Below, piece after piece: positions 15,594-25,244 of a stretch of DNA of 39,933 bases (positions within the stretch are counted from its first letter, which is position 1; the number at the start of each line of letters is the position of its first letter). Both the position numbers and the translations under genes were made by a program. Source of the DNA: Ruminiclostridium sp. (lineage in GTDB: Bacteria > Bacillota > Clostridia > Oscillospirales > Ruminococcaceae); contig JAFPUE010000097.1 in the NCBI GenBank assembly GCA_017395555.1, positions 1 through 39,933 of the forward strand, written 5' to 3'. The notes beneath the pieces were generated by a model. It saw only the letters and a program-made list of their open reading frames with translations. It did no database searches and was not told the origin of the DNA.

Positions 15594-17555
15594 ATGGAAA
15601 AAAACAATAACCACAGACAGTCTGCCGCGGGCAAAAAGCGTCCCGGTGCGGGCAAATACATTATGCCGGGAAAACAGCCCAAGCAGATAAAGCAGCAGAA
15701 GCAAGCCCCGAAAAAGCAGAACAAGCCTGTCCGCAAGGACGTAAAAAACCGCCGTCCGCAGGTGCAGAAGGAGGAACCGCGCAAGGATATCCTCAGAACG
15801 GATAAGCCGAACTACACAAGAAATGAACAGAAAAAAGCCGGAACGGAGCAGCAGATAGCGCCGACAGCTTTGTCGCGCCCGTCAGGCGGCAGAAAATCCG
15901 CTCCGCTGAAAATAATACCCCTCGGCGGTCTCAACGAGATAGGCAAGAACCTGTATCTCTATGAGTGCTGCAACGATATGTTCATAGTGGACTGCGGTCT
16001 CGCGTTTCCCGACGACGATATGCTCGGCATAGATCTCGTTATCCCGGATTTTACCTATATCATAAAGAATAAGGATAAGCTCCGCGGCGTTGTACTGACA
16101 CACGGACACGAGGATCATATCGGAAGCCTCGCATACCTGCTCAAAAAGGTGAATGTCCCGGTTTACGGCACCCGTCTTACCCTCGGTCTCGTCGAGGGCA
16201 AGCTGAAAGAGCACGGCATACTCTCACAGTGTACGCTGAATGTCGTTCAGCCGCGCCAGACCGTAAAAATGGGCTGCATGGCAGTAGAGTTTATCCGCGT
16301 GAACCATTCAATACCGGATTCCTGCGGCTTTGCAATATACACACCCGCCGGAATAGTTATCCACACCGGCGACTTCAAGGTGGACTACACCCCGATAGAG
16401 GGCGGCATAATTGACCTTGCGCGTTTCGGCGAGCTCGGCAACAGGGGAGTGCTCGCGCTACTTTCGGAGAGCACCAACGCCGAGCGTCCCGGCTTCACCA
16501 TGTCCGAGCGCCGTGTGGGTGCGACATTCCGCAATTTCTTTTCTCAGGCGGAGGGAAAGCGCATAATCGTAGCGACATTCTCCAGCAATATCCACCGCAT
16601 ACAGCAGATAATCGACAATGCCGAGATGACCGGGCGAAAAGTCGCGGTATCCGGCAGAAGCATGATAAACGTGCTCACAACGGCAATAGAGCTGAACTAT
16701 ATACGTCTGCCGAAGGGAATACTCGTCGATATCGAGAAGATCGGCAAGATCCCGCCCGACGAGCTTGTTATCATCACCACGGGCAGTCAGGGCGAGCCTA
16801 TGTCGGCACTGTCCCGTATGGCGAACAACGAGCACAGACAGGTCACCATAACGCCGCAGGATCTCATTATCATATCCGCGAACCCCATTCCCGGCAACGA
16901 AAAGCTGGTTGGACGCGTCGTGAACGAGCTTATGAAAGCGGGCGCGAGTGTGGTATATGAGGCTATGTATGACGTTCACGTCTCCGGTCACGCGTGTCAG
17001 GAGGAGCTGAAAATGATGCTCTCGCTGACAAGACCGAAGTATTTCATACCGATACACGGCGAGTACAAGCATATGTTCAAACACGCAGAGCTTGCCAAAC
17101 AACTCAATATCCCCGAGGAGAACATCTTCATAGCCGGCAACGGAACGGTCATCGAGACGGACGGCGTGGATATGAAGATAACGGGGCAGGTACCCGCGGG
17201 ACGCGTGCTGATAGACGGTCTCGGAGTGGGCGATGTCGGCTCCGTTGTGCTGCGTGACAGAAAGCATCTCGCACAGGACGGACTTATAATCGTGGTTGCG
17301 TCTGTCGTGAAAGCGACGGGTACGATAGCTGCGGGTCCCGATCTCGTATCGAGGGGATTTGTGTATGTGCGCGAATCCGAGGAGCTTATGGAAGAAGCCC
17401 GTGAGCGTGCCAAAAGCGTGATGTTAAAGAGTATCACCCCGAATATGCGCGAGTGGTCAGGCGTGAAAGCCGACGTAAAGGACGCGCTGAGCGGATTTAT
17501 TTTCTCGAAAACGGGCAGAAGCCCTATGATACTTCCGATAATCATGGAAGTCTGA
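15594..17555 (+). CDS. rnj: Ribonuclease J with long basic N-terminal extension
   Basis: This 653-aa protein is a metallo-beta-lactamase/beta-CASP ribonuclease with 5'-to-3' exo- and endonuclease roles in mRNA turnover and rRNA maturation. The core begins at about residue 103 with LKIIPLGGLNEIGKN; the zinc motif HGHEDHIG follows, then HTGDFKVD and ISANPIPGNE, and the C-terminal SGHACQEELKMML. Bacillus RNase J1 is about 555 aa; the excess is a Lys/Gln/Pro-rich leader of about 100 residues, likely disordered and perhaps RNA-binding. I start at ATG 15594 (AAGAGG upstream); the frame stays open to an ATG at 15525, which lacks a ribosome binding site. gdpP follows after 85 bases. Confidence 0.95.
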   Translation: MEKNNNHRQSAAGKKRPGAGKYIMPGKQPKQIKQQKQAPKKQNKPVRKDVKNRRPQVQKEEPRKDILRTDKPNYTRNEQKKAGTEQQIAPTALSRPSGGRKSAPLKIIPLGGLNEIGKNLYLYECCNDMFIVDCGLAFPDDDMLGIDLVIPDFTYIIKNKDKLRGVVLTHGHEDHIGSLAYLLKKVNVPVYGTRLTLGLVEGKLKEHGILSQCTLNVVQPRQTVKMGCMAVEFIRVNHSIPDSCGFAIYTPAGIVIHTGDFKVDYTPIEGGIIDLARFGELGNRGVLALLSESTNAERPGFTMSERRVGATFRNFFSQAEGKRIIVATFSSNIHRIQQIIDNAEMTGRKVAVSGRSMINVLTTAIELNYIRLPKGILVDIEKIGKIPPDELVIITTGSQGEPMSALSRMANNEHRQVTITPQDLIIISANPIPGNEKLVGRVVNELMKAGASVVYEAMYDVHVSGHACQEELKMMLSLTRPKYFIPIHGEYKHMFKHAELAKQLNIPEENIFIAGNGTVIETDGVDMKITGQVPAGRVLIDGLGVGDVGSVVLRDRKHLAQDGLIIVVASVVKATGTIAAGPDLVSRGFVYVRESEELMEEARERAKSVMLKSITPNMREWSGVKADVKDALSGFIFSKTGRSPMILPIIMEV

Positions 17556-17640
17556 AAAACGTACTGTTGCATATCCGGATCTGTCGTCCGCCGGACGACT
17601 CCAAAAATGTAAACTGTAAACTGAAAAAGGGGGAATGTAA

Positions 17641-19617
17641 GTGAAAAACAACTTCCGCGACGCGGGGCTTGTGATATCCATAATCGCGCTGCTGATATCG
17701 GCGGTGTCGATGCTCATATTCACTTACGGCGCTTCCCTGCAGGCGTTCTGCATTTTCGCGCCCATACTCTGCGTGACCGGCGGTTTCACTGCGGCGAAGC
17801 TCATCTCCGTCACAAGAAAGAATTTCCAGTATTTTGCGCGTATAGATTCCGAGATAGACCGCATGGAGCGCGTGTCGATGAACTATATGCCGCTTGCGAT
17901 AGCGATTGTTGACAGCGGCAGCAGACTTGTGTGGTTCAATCTTGACTTCGCGAAGCGTTTCGAGGACGAAGCCGTGTACGGCAGCTCTATCGAGATAATC
18001 ACGAAGCTCCCGCTCGAAAAGCTGCTGGGACGTGACAGCTATTACGAGATAAAGTACAAGAACAACTATTACAGGGTATATGCGGACTCGCCCGGCGATG
18101 ACGACGCAAAGGATGTATTTATGATATACTTCTCCGATATCACGGGCATGAGAGTGCTCGAAACGGAGAAACGCCTGTCGCAGCCCGTAGTTATGATATT
18201 CGTCATAGACAGCTACGAGGAGCTTTTCGGCGGCAGCTCGGAGAGTGAGACGGCAAAGATCACCGTACAGATAGACAAGCTGCTGGAGGACTTCATAAGC
18301 GGCACCAACGGAATACTGCGAAAGTACAATCGTGAGCGCTTCTGGGCGGTAGTTGAGGAGAGATATGTCCGCGCCATGATAGACGACAAGATCAAGATAC
18401 TTGACAAGGCGAGGGAAATACAGGTCAACGAGCGTATAAGCGTAACGCTGTCGATAGGTATAGGACGCACAGGACGCAGCCTTGCCGAGAGTGAGGATTT
18501 TGCGAGACAGGCGCTCGATATGGCGCTCGGCCGCGGCGGAGATCAGGCTGCGATAAAGAACGAGAGCGGATTTGAGTTCTACGGCGGCGTTTCAAAGGGC
18601 GTTGAGCGCCACACAAAGGTAAAGACGAGAATAATCGCAAGCTCGCTGATAGAAGCGGTGGAGCAGGCGGACGACGTTTACATAATGGGTCACCGCAACA
18701 GCGACTTCGATGCTGTCGGAGCCGCGGTGGGACTTGCCGGTGCGGTAAGGCGGCTCGGCAAGAATGCCTATGCTGTGATCGACAAGCAGACAACGCTCTC
18801 GATGCAGCTATACAACTACATTTACGAGAAGGAAAAGGGATATCTGTTCATAAACGCGAACGAGGCAAAGGAGAACTTCGGCGACGGCTCGCTGCTTATC
18901 GTAGTCGATACGCACAATCCCGATATCGTCGATGTGCCGGAGCTGCTTGAACGCGCGGACAAGGTAGTTGTAATTGACCACCACAGAAAGATGATAAACT
19001 ATATCGACAAGGCTTCGATATTCCACCACGAGCCCTACGCGTCGAGCGCGAGCGAAATGGTGACCGAGCTTCTCCAGTATTTCGGGGACGCGGGCAAGAT
19101 ATCCTCGGTGCAGGCGGAGGCTCTGCTTGCGGGTATAACGCTCGATACCAAGAATTTTACGCTGCGGACCGGCGTGCGCACGTTTGAGGCTGCGGCATTC
19201 CTGCGCAAGCTCGGTGCCGACACCGTGAACGTTAAAATGCTGTTCACCAACTCCGTTGAGTGCTACCGCGAGAAATCCGAGCTTGTGGCTTCCGCGTCGG
19301 TGTACAGAAACTGCGCGATTGCCACGGCGAACAAGGTCATGCAGGATATGAGGGTAGTTGCGCCGCAGGCTGCCGACGAGCTTCTCGGCGTTACGGACGT
19401 AAAGGCATCGTTCGTTGTCTCGAAGCTGTCGAATGACGAGATCGCGCTCAACTGCCGTTCTCTCGGTGCTTTGAATGTACAGCTCATAGCCGAGACTCTC
19501 GGCGGCGGCGGTCATCAGACAATGGCGGGCGTTCAGTTCCACGACACGACTGTTGAGAACGTTGTCGAGCGGCTGAAAGAAGCAATAGACAAGTATTACA
19601 GCAATCTTAATTCATAA
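17641..19617 (+). CDS. gdpP: GdpP-type cyclic-di-AMP phosphodiesterase (DHH/DHHA1)
   Basis: This 658-aa protein starts at GTG 17641 behind AAAGGGGG. Two transmembrane segments (about 9-52) are followed by a PAS-like region (about 75-165), a degenerate GGDEF domain (about 175-320; the GGDEF motif itself is absent), a DHH domain with GHRNSDFDAVGA, DTHNPD and VVIDHHRK, and a DHHA1 domain with GGGGHQTMAG. This is the GdpP/YybT architecture, which degrades c-di-AMP to pApA at the membrane and so tunes potassium and wall homeostasis. It precedes rplI and dnaB, as in many Firmicutes. A 7-bp hairpin (GTCGTCC/GGACGAC, 17583-17599) lies in the gap after the RNase J gene; no promoter was found there. 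Confidence 0.94.
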   Translation: MKNNFRDAGLVISIIALLISAVSMLIFTYGASLQAFCIFAPILCVTGGFTAAKLISVTRKNFQYFARIDSEIDRMERVSMNYMPLAIAIVDSGSRLVWFNLDFAKRFEDEAVYGSSIEIITKLPLEKLLGRDSYYEIKYKNNYYRVYADSPGDDDAKDVFMIYFSDITGMRVLETEKRLSQPVVMIFVIDSYEELFGGSSESETAKITVQIDKLLEDFISGTNGILRKYNRERFWAVVEERYVRAMIDDKIKILDKAREIQVNERISVTLSIGIGRTGRSLAESEDFARQALDMALGRGGDQAAIKNESGFEFYGGVSKGVERHTKVKTRIIASSLIEAVEQADDVYIMGHRNSDFDAVGAAVGLAGAVRRLGKNAYAVIDKQTTLSMQLYNYIYEKEKGYLFINANEAKENFGDGSLLIVVDTHNPDIVDVPELLERADKVVVIDHHRKMINYIDKASIFHHEPYASSASEMVTELLQYFGDAGKISSVQAEALLAGITLDTKNFTLRTGVRTFEAAAFLRKLGADTVNVKMLFTNSVECYREKSELVASASVYRNCAIATANKVMQDMRVVAPQAADELLGVTDVKASFVVSKLSNDEIALNCRSLGALNVQLIAETLGGGGHQTMAGVQFHDTTVENVVERLKEAIDKYYSNLNS

Positions 19618-19645
19618 TTAAAAAGACATCAGGAGGAGACAAAAA

Positions 19646-20095
19646 ATGAAAGTAATTCTTTTGCAGGACGTGAAAGGCACGGGCAAAAAGGGCGAGATAA
19701 AGGAAGTAAAGGACGGCTACGCAAGAAACTGCCTTATAAAGCAGAACCTTGCCGTTGAGGCGACAAACGCCAATCTCAATATACTTGAGGGTCAGCAGGC
19801 TCACGCGCAGCACAAGATCGACACCGATACCGCCAACGCGAAGCATATTGCGTCGGTGATAGAGGGCAAGACCTTTTCCACTGCGGTAAAAGCGGGCGCA
19901 AACGGCAAGCTCTTCGGCTCCGTTACCGCAAAGGACGTGGCGAAGCTCATCAAGGACGCTCACGGGCTCGATGTTGACAAGAAAAAGATAGTTCTGAAGG
20001 AAGACATAAAGACATTCGGCACCTTTGAAGCCGAGGCGCGCCTTTACAACGGCGTTTCCGCGAAGTTCAAGGTGCAGGTGACCGAGCTGCAGTAA
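19646..20095 (+). CDS. rplI: 50S ribosomal protein L9
   Basis: This 149-aa protein starts [20 protein letters not shown] with an AGGAGGA site 9 bases upstream. The N-terminal domain holds the L9 signature [19 protein letters not shown], a central helix (about 45-75) links to the C-terminal domain, and the length is normal (148-150). It binds domain V of 23S rRNA. It sits 28 bases after gdpP and 14 bases before dnaB, an arrangement common in Firmicutes, and probably shares their transcript. Confidence 0.98.
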   Translation: MKVILLQDVKGTGKKGEIKEVKDGYARNCLIKQNLAVEATNANLNILEGQQAHAQHKIDTDTANAKHIASVIEGKTFSTAVKAGANGKLFGSVTAKDVAKLIKDAHGLDVDKKKIVLKEDIKTFGTFEAEARLYNGVSAKFKVQVTELQ

Positions 20096-20109
20096 GGGTG
20101 ACTTGAGAT

Positions 20110-21456
20110 ATGGCAGAGCTTGAGATCATAGAATCAAATCTCCCGTTCAACATAGACGCCGAACAGGTAGTTCTCGGCTCGGTGATAGTAGAGCCCGATC
20201 TGCTTTCCAAGATATCGGACGTGATAACACCGGAGCATTTCCACATAAAGATGCACAACGGCATATACGGCGTTATACAGAAGCTGTTCGTGGGCGGCGA
20301 GAATATAAACATCGTCACCGTCACGGAGCACTGTGTCCGCCAGAGCGTGTTCGAGTCGCAGGACGAGGCAAGAACGTACCTGTTCAGGCTGTCCGAGATG
20401 TCGGTGGAAAAGTCGTCGATAGAGAGCTATGCGCAGGTGCTCGACGAGAAATATCTTATGCGCCGTCTCATAACCGCGTCGAAGGACATCTTTGACAAGG
20501 CTTCTTCCGGCACGGAGGACCCGTCGGCGATGCTGGACTACGCGGAAAAGATGATCTACGATATCCGCAATCAGAAGGAGATCAAGGGACTTGTTCATAT
20601 CGGTCCCACTCTGCGTGATACGCTTCGCGGACTCGCGGAGCTTGCGGAGAACCCGGAAAAGGCGAAGAAGAAGGGCATGAGCTCCGGCTTCCCGTCGCTT
20701 GACAGATTTATTTTCGGACTTAATCCGTCCGATTTCATACTTATCGCGGCGCGTCCCGGTATGGGAAAAACGTCGTTCGCAATGAATATCGCGGTAAATG
20801 CCGCAAGAATGCACCCCGACAAGAAAGTCGCGGTGTTCAGCCTTGAAATGTCGCGTGAACAGCTCGTCGCCCGTATGCTCTCGTCGGAGGGCAAGATACC
20901 GTCCGATGTGCTCAAAACGGGCAGGATAGAGCCTTCGCAGTGGCGTGGACTCAACGAGGCAGCCGAGATGCTGAATATGATCGAGCTGTACGTTGACGAT
21001 ACCGCGAATGCGGCAATAGGCGAAATGAAGGCAAAGCTCAGACGTATGGACAACCTCGGGCTTGTGGTGATAGACTACTTACAGCTCATGTCAACCGGCA
21101 GGCGCGACGGCAACCGTGTCAACGAGGTGTCGGAGATAACCCGTAGTTTAAAGATACTCGCCAAGGAGCTCAACGTACCGGTCATTACGCTGTCACAGCT
21201 GACGCGCGGACCGGAATCGAGAGAGAACAAGCGTCCTATGCTGTCCGATCTGCGTGAATCCGGCTCTATCGAGCAGGACGCGGATATCGTGCTGTTCCTG
21301 TACCGCGACGCGTACTACACCAAGGCGGAGGACAACCTCGAAAGCTGCGAGTGCATAATCGCGAAGAACCGCCACGGCGAGACCGCTACCGTGAATCTGC
21401 GCTGGGACGGTCAGTTCACGCGCTTCAGCGATGTGGAGCAGCGCTATGGAGAGTAA
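20110..21456 (+). CDS. dnaB: Replicative DNA helicase DnaB (dnaC in Bacillus nomenclature)
   Basis: This 448-aa hexameric helicase unwinds DNA at the replication fork. The N-terminal domain starts LPFNIDAEQVVLGSVIVEPD, a linker region follows, and the RecA-like domain carries Walker A ARPGMGKTSFAMN, FSLEMSREQLVARM, Walker B LVVIDYLQLM, SQLTRGPESRENKRPMLSDL, and the C-terminal AKNRHGETATVNLRWDG. The ribosome binding site is weak (AAGGGTG), consistent with coupling to rplI just upstream. Its last 11 bases overlap tilS. Confidence 0.98.
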   Translation: MAELEIIESNLPFNIDAEQVVLGSVIVEPDLLSKISDVITPEHFHIKMHNGIYGVIQKLFVGGENINIVTVTEHCVRQSVFESQDEARTYLFRLSEMSVEKSSIESYAQVLDEKYLMRRLITASKDIFDKASSGTEDPSAMLDYAEKMIYDIRNQKEIKGLVHIGPTLRDTLRGLAELAENPEKAKKKGMSSGFPSLDRFIFGLNPSDFILIAARPGMGKTSFAMNIAVNAARMHPDKKVAVFSLEMSREQLVARMLSSEGKIPSDVLKTGRIEPSQWRGLNEAAEMLNMIELYVDDTANAAIGEMKAKLRRMDNLGLVVIDYLQLMSTGRRDGNRVNEVSEITRSLKILAKELNVPVITLSQLTRGPESRENKRPMLSDLRESGSIEQDADIVLFLYRDAYYTKAEDNLESCECIIAKNRHGETATVNLRWDGQFTRFSDVEQRYGE

Positions 21457-22405
21457 GATCATAGCCGCCGCCGAGCGGTACGATATGTTCACGCCGGGAG
21501 ACAGGGTAACGGTGGGGCTGAGCGGCGGAGCGGACAGCTGTGCGCTGCTGCTCGGGCTTCTCGCGCTGAAAGACCGGTTCGGGATAACCGTCTCGGCGTG
21601 CCACATAAACCACAGTCTGCGCGGCGAGGAGAGCGACGGGGACGAGCGTTTTGTCAGGGAGCTCTGCGAGAGCCGCGGTGTGTCGCTTGAAGTGTTCCGG
21701 GTAGATGTCCGGGGCGCGGCGGTCAAGCACGAGAGCCTTGAAGAAACGGCAAGGCGGCTGCGCTACGGCTGCTTTGACAGCATCACATCGGGCGGCGCGA
21801 AGCTCGCCACGGCTCATACCGCAAACGACAGTGCCGAGACGGTGATAATGAATATGATACGCGGCACGGGAACAAAGGGACTTGCCGGGATTCCCCCGGT
21901 AAGGGATATGTTCGTGCGCCCGCTGATACTCTGCACAAGGGAAGATACCGAGGAATACTGCCGCGCAAACGGCATAAAATTTGTAACGGACAGCACCAAC
22001 CTGTGCGACGACTACACACGAAACCGCATAAGGCACAAGGTACTGCCGCTGCTTTCGGAGTTCAATCCGTCTGTGATAGCGGCGCTTTCACGCATGACCG
22101 AGGCTGTCGGTGAGGACGCGGCGTTTCTGGACGCTTACGCGGCGGAGTGCGCGGGGAAGTGCGTTTACGGGGCAGGGTATGACTCGCGGAAGCTGAAGGA
22201 GCTGCCCGGCGCGGTAAAGTCGAGGATAATAGCCTCGGAGCTCAAAAAGAACGGCGTGGAGCCGTCTAAGCTGCGCATAGACCAGTGTTCTGAGATCATT
22301 GAAAAGGGCATGGGCAAGGTAAATCTCTGCAAAAACAAGTTTGCGCTGGTGCGGAAAAAGGTGTTTTTTGTAAAAACCGAGATACAGAATTACCGTCAAA
22401 GGTGA
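21446..22405 (+). CDS. tilS: tRNA(Ile)-lysidine synthase, short form
   Basis: This is a 319-aa enzyme that modifies C34 of the AUA-reading tRNA-Ile to lysidine. The PP-loop SGGADSCALLLGLLAL lies near residue 25, with HINHSLRGEES, ATAHTANDSAET and IRHKVLPLL further on. The start ATG 21446 lies inside the dnaB stop region and uses the GGAGCAG text upstream; an in-frame ATG at 21431 is possible. At 319 aa it is shorter than the Bacillus protein and has only a reduced C-terminal part, like the short Aquifex form. A GGMGKVNLC-type segment remains near the end. It belongs to the conserved tilS-hpt-ftsH set. Confidence 0.93.
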   Translation: MESKIIAAAERYDMFTPGDRVTVGLSGGADSCALLLGLLALKDRFGITVSACHINHSLRGEESDGDERFVRELCESRGVSLEVFRVDVRGAAVKHESLEETARRLRYGCFDSITSGGAKLATAHTANDSAETVIMNMIRGTGTKGLAGIPPVRDMFVRPLILCTREDTEEYCRANGIKFVTDSTNLCDDYTRNRIRHKVLPLLSEFNPSVIAALSRMTEAVGEDAAFLDAYAAECAGKCVYGAGYDSRKLKELPGAVKSRIIASELKKNGVEPSKLRIDQCSEIIEKGMGKVNLCKNKFALVRKKVFFVKTEIQNYRQR

Positions 22406-22453
22406 ATTTTTCATATATATAATATATTTTTCAGAATTTGAACATTTTATGTG

Positions 22454-22482
22454 TTGATTTTTTCACTTAATTGTGATATACT
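22454..22482 (+). promoter_or_regulatory. Promoter of hpt (extended -10)
   Basis: TTGATT (22454-22459), 17 bases, TATACT (22477-22482) with TGA directly before it. The predicted start site is near 22489, which argues against using the ATG at 22489 as the hpt start. Confidence 0.8.
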
Positions 22483-22533
22483 TATTCAATGGCGATTGTT
22501 GCTTACAAAATCAAATCTATCGGGAGACGTAAA

Positions 22534-23076
22534 ATGCACGCTGACGTTGAAAGAATACTTTTTACCGAAGAACAGATAAAGAATGCCGTTAAGGAGCTCG
22601 GAAAGCGAATAACCGAGGATTACGCCGGTGATCCGCCGATCGTTGTCGGCATCCTGAAGGGCTCTTTCATATTTATGTCAGACCTTATGCGTGAGATAGA
22701 TCTCAACTGCGATATCGACTTCATGATAGCCAAGTCCTACGGCAACGCTACCGTGTCCTCCGGGGCGGTAAACATCGTGAAGGATCTCGACACGGATATC
22801 ACGGGGCGCAATGTGCTGATAGTTGAGGATATCCTCGATACCGCAAGAACGCTCACAGCCGTGAAGGATCTGCTAATGGACCGTTCGGCAAAGTCCGTGA
22901 AGATCGCGGCTCTGCTCGACAAGGTAACGGCACAGCGTGTGTCCGATCTTACCGCGGATTACAAGTGCTTTGATGTGGGCAACGAGTTTGTGGTTGGCTA
23001 CGGACTCGATTTTGCGGAGAAATACCGCGGGCTCAAATACATAGGCGTTCTTAAACCAGAAATATATGAACGTTGA
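22534..23076 (+). CDS. hpt: Hypoxanthine phosphoribosyltransferase
   Basis: This 180-aa purine salvage enzyme forms IMP or GMP from hypoxanthine or guanine and PRPP. It starts [19 protein letters not shown] at 22534 behind GGGAG. A longer in-frame start at 22489 coincides with the predicted transcription start and would add 15 unrelated residues. Motifs: [17 protein letters not shown], the PRPP loop [14 protein letters not shown], and [20 protein letters not shown] at the C-terminus. It has its own promoter after tilS and is followed 77 bases later by ftsH. Confidence 0.96.
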   Translation: MHADVERILFTEEQIKNAVKELGKRITEDYAGDPPIVVGILKGSFIFMSDLMREIDLNCDIDFMIAKSYGNATVSSGAVNIVKDLDTDITGRNVLIVEDILDTARTLTAVKDLLMDRSAKSVKIAALLDKVTAQRVSDLTADYKCFDVGNEFVVGYGLDFAEKYRGLKYIGVLKPEIYER

Positions 23077-23121
23077 TCGATACAGACATATATATAATGT
23101 GTGAATAAAAGAACATATCTC

Positions 23122-23137
23122 AACGGCGGGTGCCGTT
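23122..23137 (+). promoter_or_regulatory. Small hairpin next to the ftsH ribosome binding site
   Basis: AACGGC (23122-23127) pairs with GCCGTT (23132-23137) around GGGT, just ahead of GGAAAGG. A TATAAT at about 23093-23098 lacks a well-spaced -35 box, so a separate ftsH promoter is uncertain. Confidence 0.4.
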
Positions 23138-23153
23138 TGGAAAGGCGGTCTAA

Positions 23154-25091
23154 ATGCAGTCTAACAAATTCAAAGGCATAGTCATCTATGTCGCTATAAT
23201 CGCGCTGCTCGTATGCGGTCTTATCCTGATCCTCAATACGATACCGAGGGGCAGTCAGGAGGCTAAAACGAGCTATTCGGACGTACTCAACGAGTTCGAT
23301 AACTACAATGTATCCGAGTTTACGCTCGATCTTGGCAGCGGCGCACTGAAATACAGGCTGAAAAGCGACACGGATTCCAAGGAGAAGACGTACAGCGTAC
23401 CGAACGTAAGCCTGTTCATACAGGATATAAACGGTTACCGGGAAGGGTACAATGAGAAGAATCCCGATAATCCGCTGAAATTTGACTATCTGCCTATATC
23501 CGACAATTCCTTCCTGCTCAGCTTCGTTCCGTATCTGATACTGATAGCGCTGATGATCGGCTTTACGTTCGTCATCATGCGTCAGACCACGGGCGGCGGC
23601 AAGATGAGCCAGTTCTCCCGCGCGAATACCCGCAACCAGCCCGCAAACGGCAAGAAGGTAACCTTCGCGGATGTGGCAGGTGCGGACGAGGAAAAGCAGG
23701 AGCTTGAAGAGATCGTTGACTTTATGAAGAACCCGCGCAAGTATCAGGAGCTCGGTGCGCGTATCCCGAAGGGCGTTCTGCTCGTGGGACCTCCCGGAAC
23801 CGGTAAGACACTGCTTGCGAAGGCTGTCGCGGGAGAGGCGGGCGTTCCGTTCTTCTCGATAAGCGGTTCGGATTTCGTTGAAATGTTCGTCGGTGTCGGC
23901 GCGTCGCGTGTGCGTGACCTCTTCGATCAGGCGAAAAAGCATACCCCGTCCGTTGTGTTCATAGATGAGATAGACGCTGTCGGACGTCAGAGAGGCGCAG
24001 GTCTCGGCGGCGGTCACGACGAGCGCGAGCAGACACTTAACCAGCTGCTTGTTGAAATGGACGGCTTTACCGAAAATCAGAACATCATCGTCATGGCTGC
24101 AACGAACAGACGTGACATACTTGACCCGGCGCTGCTGCGTCCCGGCCGTTTCGACAGACAGATCGTGGTCAGCTACCCCGATATCAAGGGACGTGAGGAG
24201 ATACTCAAGGTCCACACCAAGAACAAGAAGCTCTCGCCCGATATCAACCTCGCGACTATCGCAAAGACCACCGCGGGCTTTACCGGAGCCGATCTTGAAA
24301 ACCTCGTGAACGAGGCTGCACTTCTCGCGGCGAGAAAGAACAGAAAGGCTATCGTGCAGGAGGATGTTGAGGAAGCCGCTATCAAGGTAGTGACCGGTCC
24401 CGAAAAGAAGTCGAGAGTCGTTACGGACAAGGAAAAGCGCCTTACATCGTACCACGAAGCGGGACACGCGGTCTGCACATACTTCTGCCCGACGCAGGAC
24501 AAGGTGCATCACATCACCGTAATACCGCGCGGTTCGGCAGGCGGATTTACAATGTCGCTGCCCGATCATGACAAGAATTATGTCAGCAAGACGGAAATGG
24601 AAGAAGAGCTTGTTGTACTGCTCGGCGGACGCGTTGCGGAGAAGATAGTCCTCGAAGACATATCCACCGGTGCATCGAACGATATCGAGCGTGCAACGAA
24701 TGTCGCAAGAAGCATGGTTACGCGCTACGGCTTCAGCGAGAAGCTCGGACCTATCGTTTACGGCACGAATGACGCGGAGGTATTCCTCGGCAGAGACTAC
24801 TCGCACGGCAGAAACTACTCCGAGAATATCGCCGGCGAGATCGACGCGGAGATCAGAGAGCTTGTCGAGACCGCGTATGAAAGCGCCCGCAATATTCTTG
24901 AAACTCACCGTGATTGCCTCGAACGCGTTGCGCAGTACCTCATGAAGAATGAGAAAATGGACGGTGCGGTATTCGAGAAGATAATGAAGAACGAGCTTGT
25001 TGTCGATGCGGAACCCGTACAGCCGGAAGCTCCGGCTGCGGAAGATGTTCCCACAGCGGAAGAAGCTCCCGCAGACAGCACAGAAGAATAA
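23154..25091 (+). CDS. ftsH: ATP-dependent zinc metalloprotease FtsH
   Basis: This 645-aa membrane protease degrades misfolded and regulatory proteins. It has an N-terminal transmembrane segment (about 8-28), an extracytoplasmic domain, a second transmembrane segment (about 120-143), an AAA+ domain with [32 protein letters not shown] and the arginine fingers in [14 protein letters not shown], then the M41 peptidase zinc motif HEAGHA. The C-terminal tail (about 618-645) is acidic and Ala/Pro-rich and varies between species. A strong terminator follows at 25102-25123. Confidence 0.98.
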   Translation: MQSNKFKGIVIYVAIIALLVCGLILILNTIPRGSQEAKTSYSDVLNEFDNYNVSEFTLDLGSGALKYRLKSDTDSKEKTYSVPNVSLFIQDINGYREGYNEKNPDNPLKFDYLPISDNSFLLSFVPYLILIALMIGFTFVIMRQTTGGGKMSQFSRANTRNQPANGKKVTFADVAGADEEKQELEEIVDFMKNPRKYQELGARIPKGVLLVGPPGTGKTLLAKAVAGEAGVPFFSISGSDFVEMFVGVGASRVRDLFDQAKKHTPSVVFIDEIDAVGRQRGAGLGGGHDEREQTLNQLLVEMDGFTENQNIIVMAATNRRDILDPALLRPGRFDRQIVVSYPDIKGREEILKVHTKNKKLSPDINLATIAKTTAGFTGADLENLVNEAALLAARKNRKAIVQEDVEEAAIKVVTGPEKKSRVVTDKEKRLTSYHEAGHAVCTYFCPTQDKVHHITVIPRGSAGGFTMSLPDHDKNYVSKTEMEEELVVLLGGRVAEKIVLEDISTGASNDIERATNVARSMVTRYGFSEKLGPIVYGTNDAEVFLGRDYSHGRNYSENIAGEIDAEIRELVETAYESARNILETHRDCLERVAQYLMKNEKMDGAVFEKIMKNELVVDAEPVQPEAPAAEDVPTAEEAPADSTEE

Positions 25092-25101
25092 AACGATAAG
25101 G

Positions 25102-25131
25102 TTCCCCTGCTTCGGCAGGGGAATTTTTGTT
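25102..25131 (+). terminator. Rho-independent terminator after ftsH
   Basis: TTCCCCTGC-TTCG-GCAGGGGAA (25102-25123), a UUCG tetraloop hairpin, is followed by TTTTTGTT. Confidence 0.95.
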
Positions 25132-25177
25132 GTGCTGCAACAAAACGATATATTTGTTGTACCATAGACTAATTTTC

Positions 25178-25207
25178 TTGACAGATACAGACAAAGTATG
25201 CTATAAT
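25178..25207 (+). promoter_or_regulatory. Sigma-A type promoter of the symporter gene
   Basis: TTGACA (25178-25183), 18 bases, TATAAT (25202-25207). It lies 38 bases before the ATG at 25245, which has an AGGAGGG site. Confidence 0.88.
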
Positions 25208-25244
25208 AGTCACGATATTTTTTTCACAGGAGGGAAATTACTGA

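Noticed and set aside
22998-24908. Long open frame on the minus strand across hpt and ftsH (about 636 codons)
   Set aside because: It mirrors ftsH in antisense and has no recognisable motif or initiation signal.
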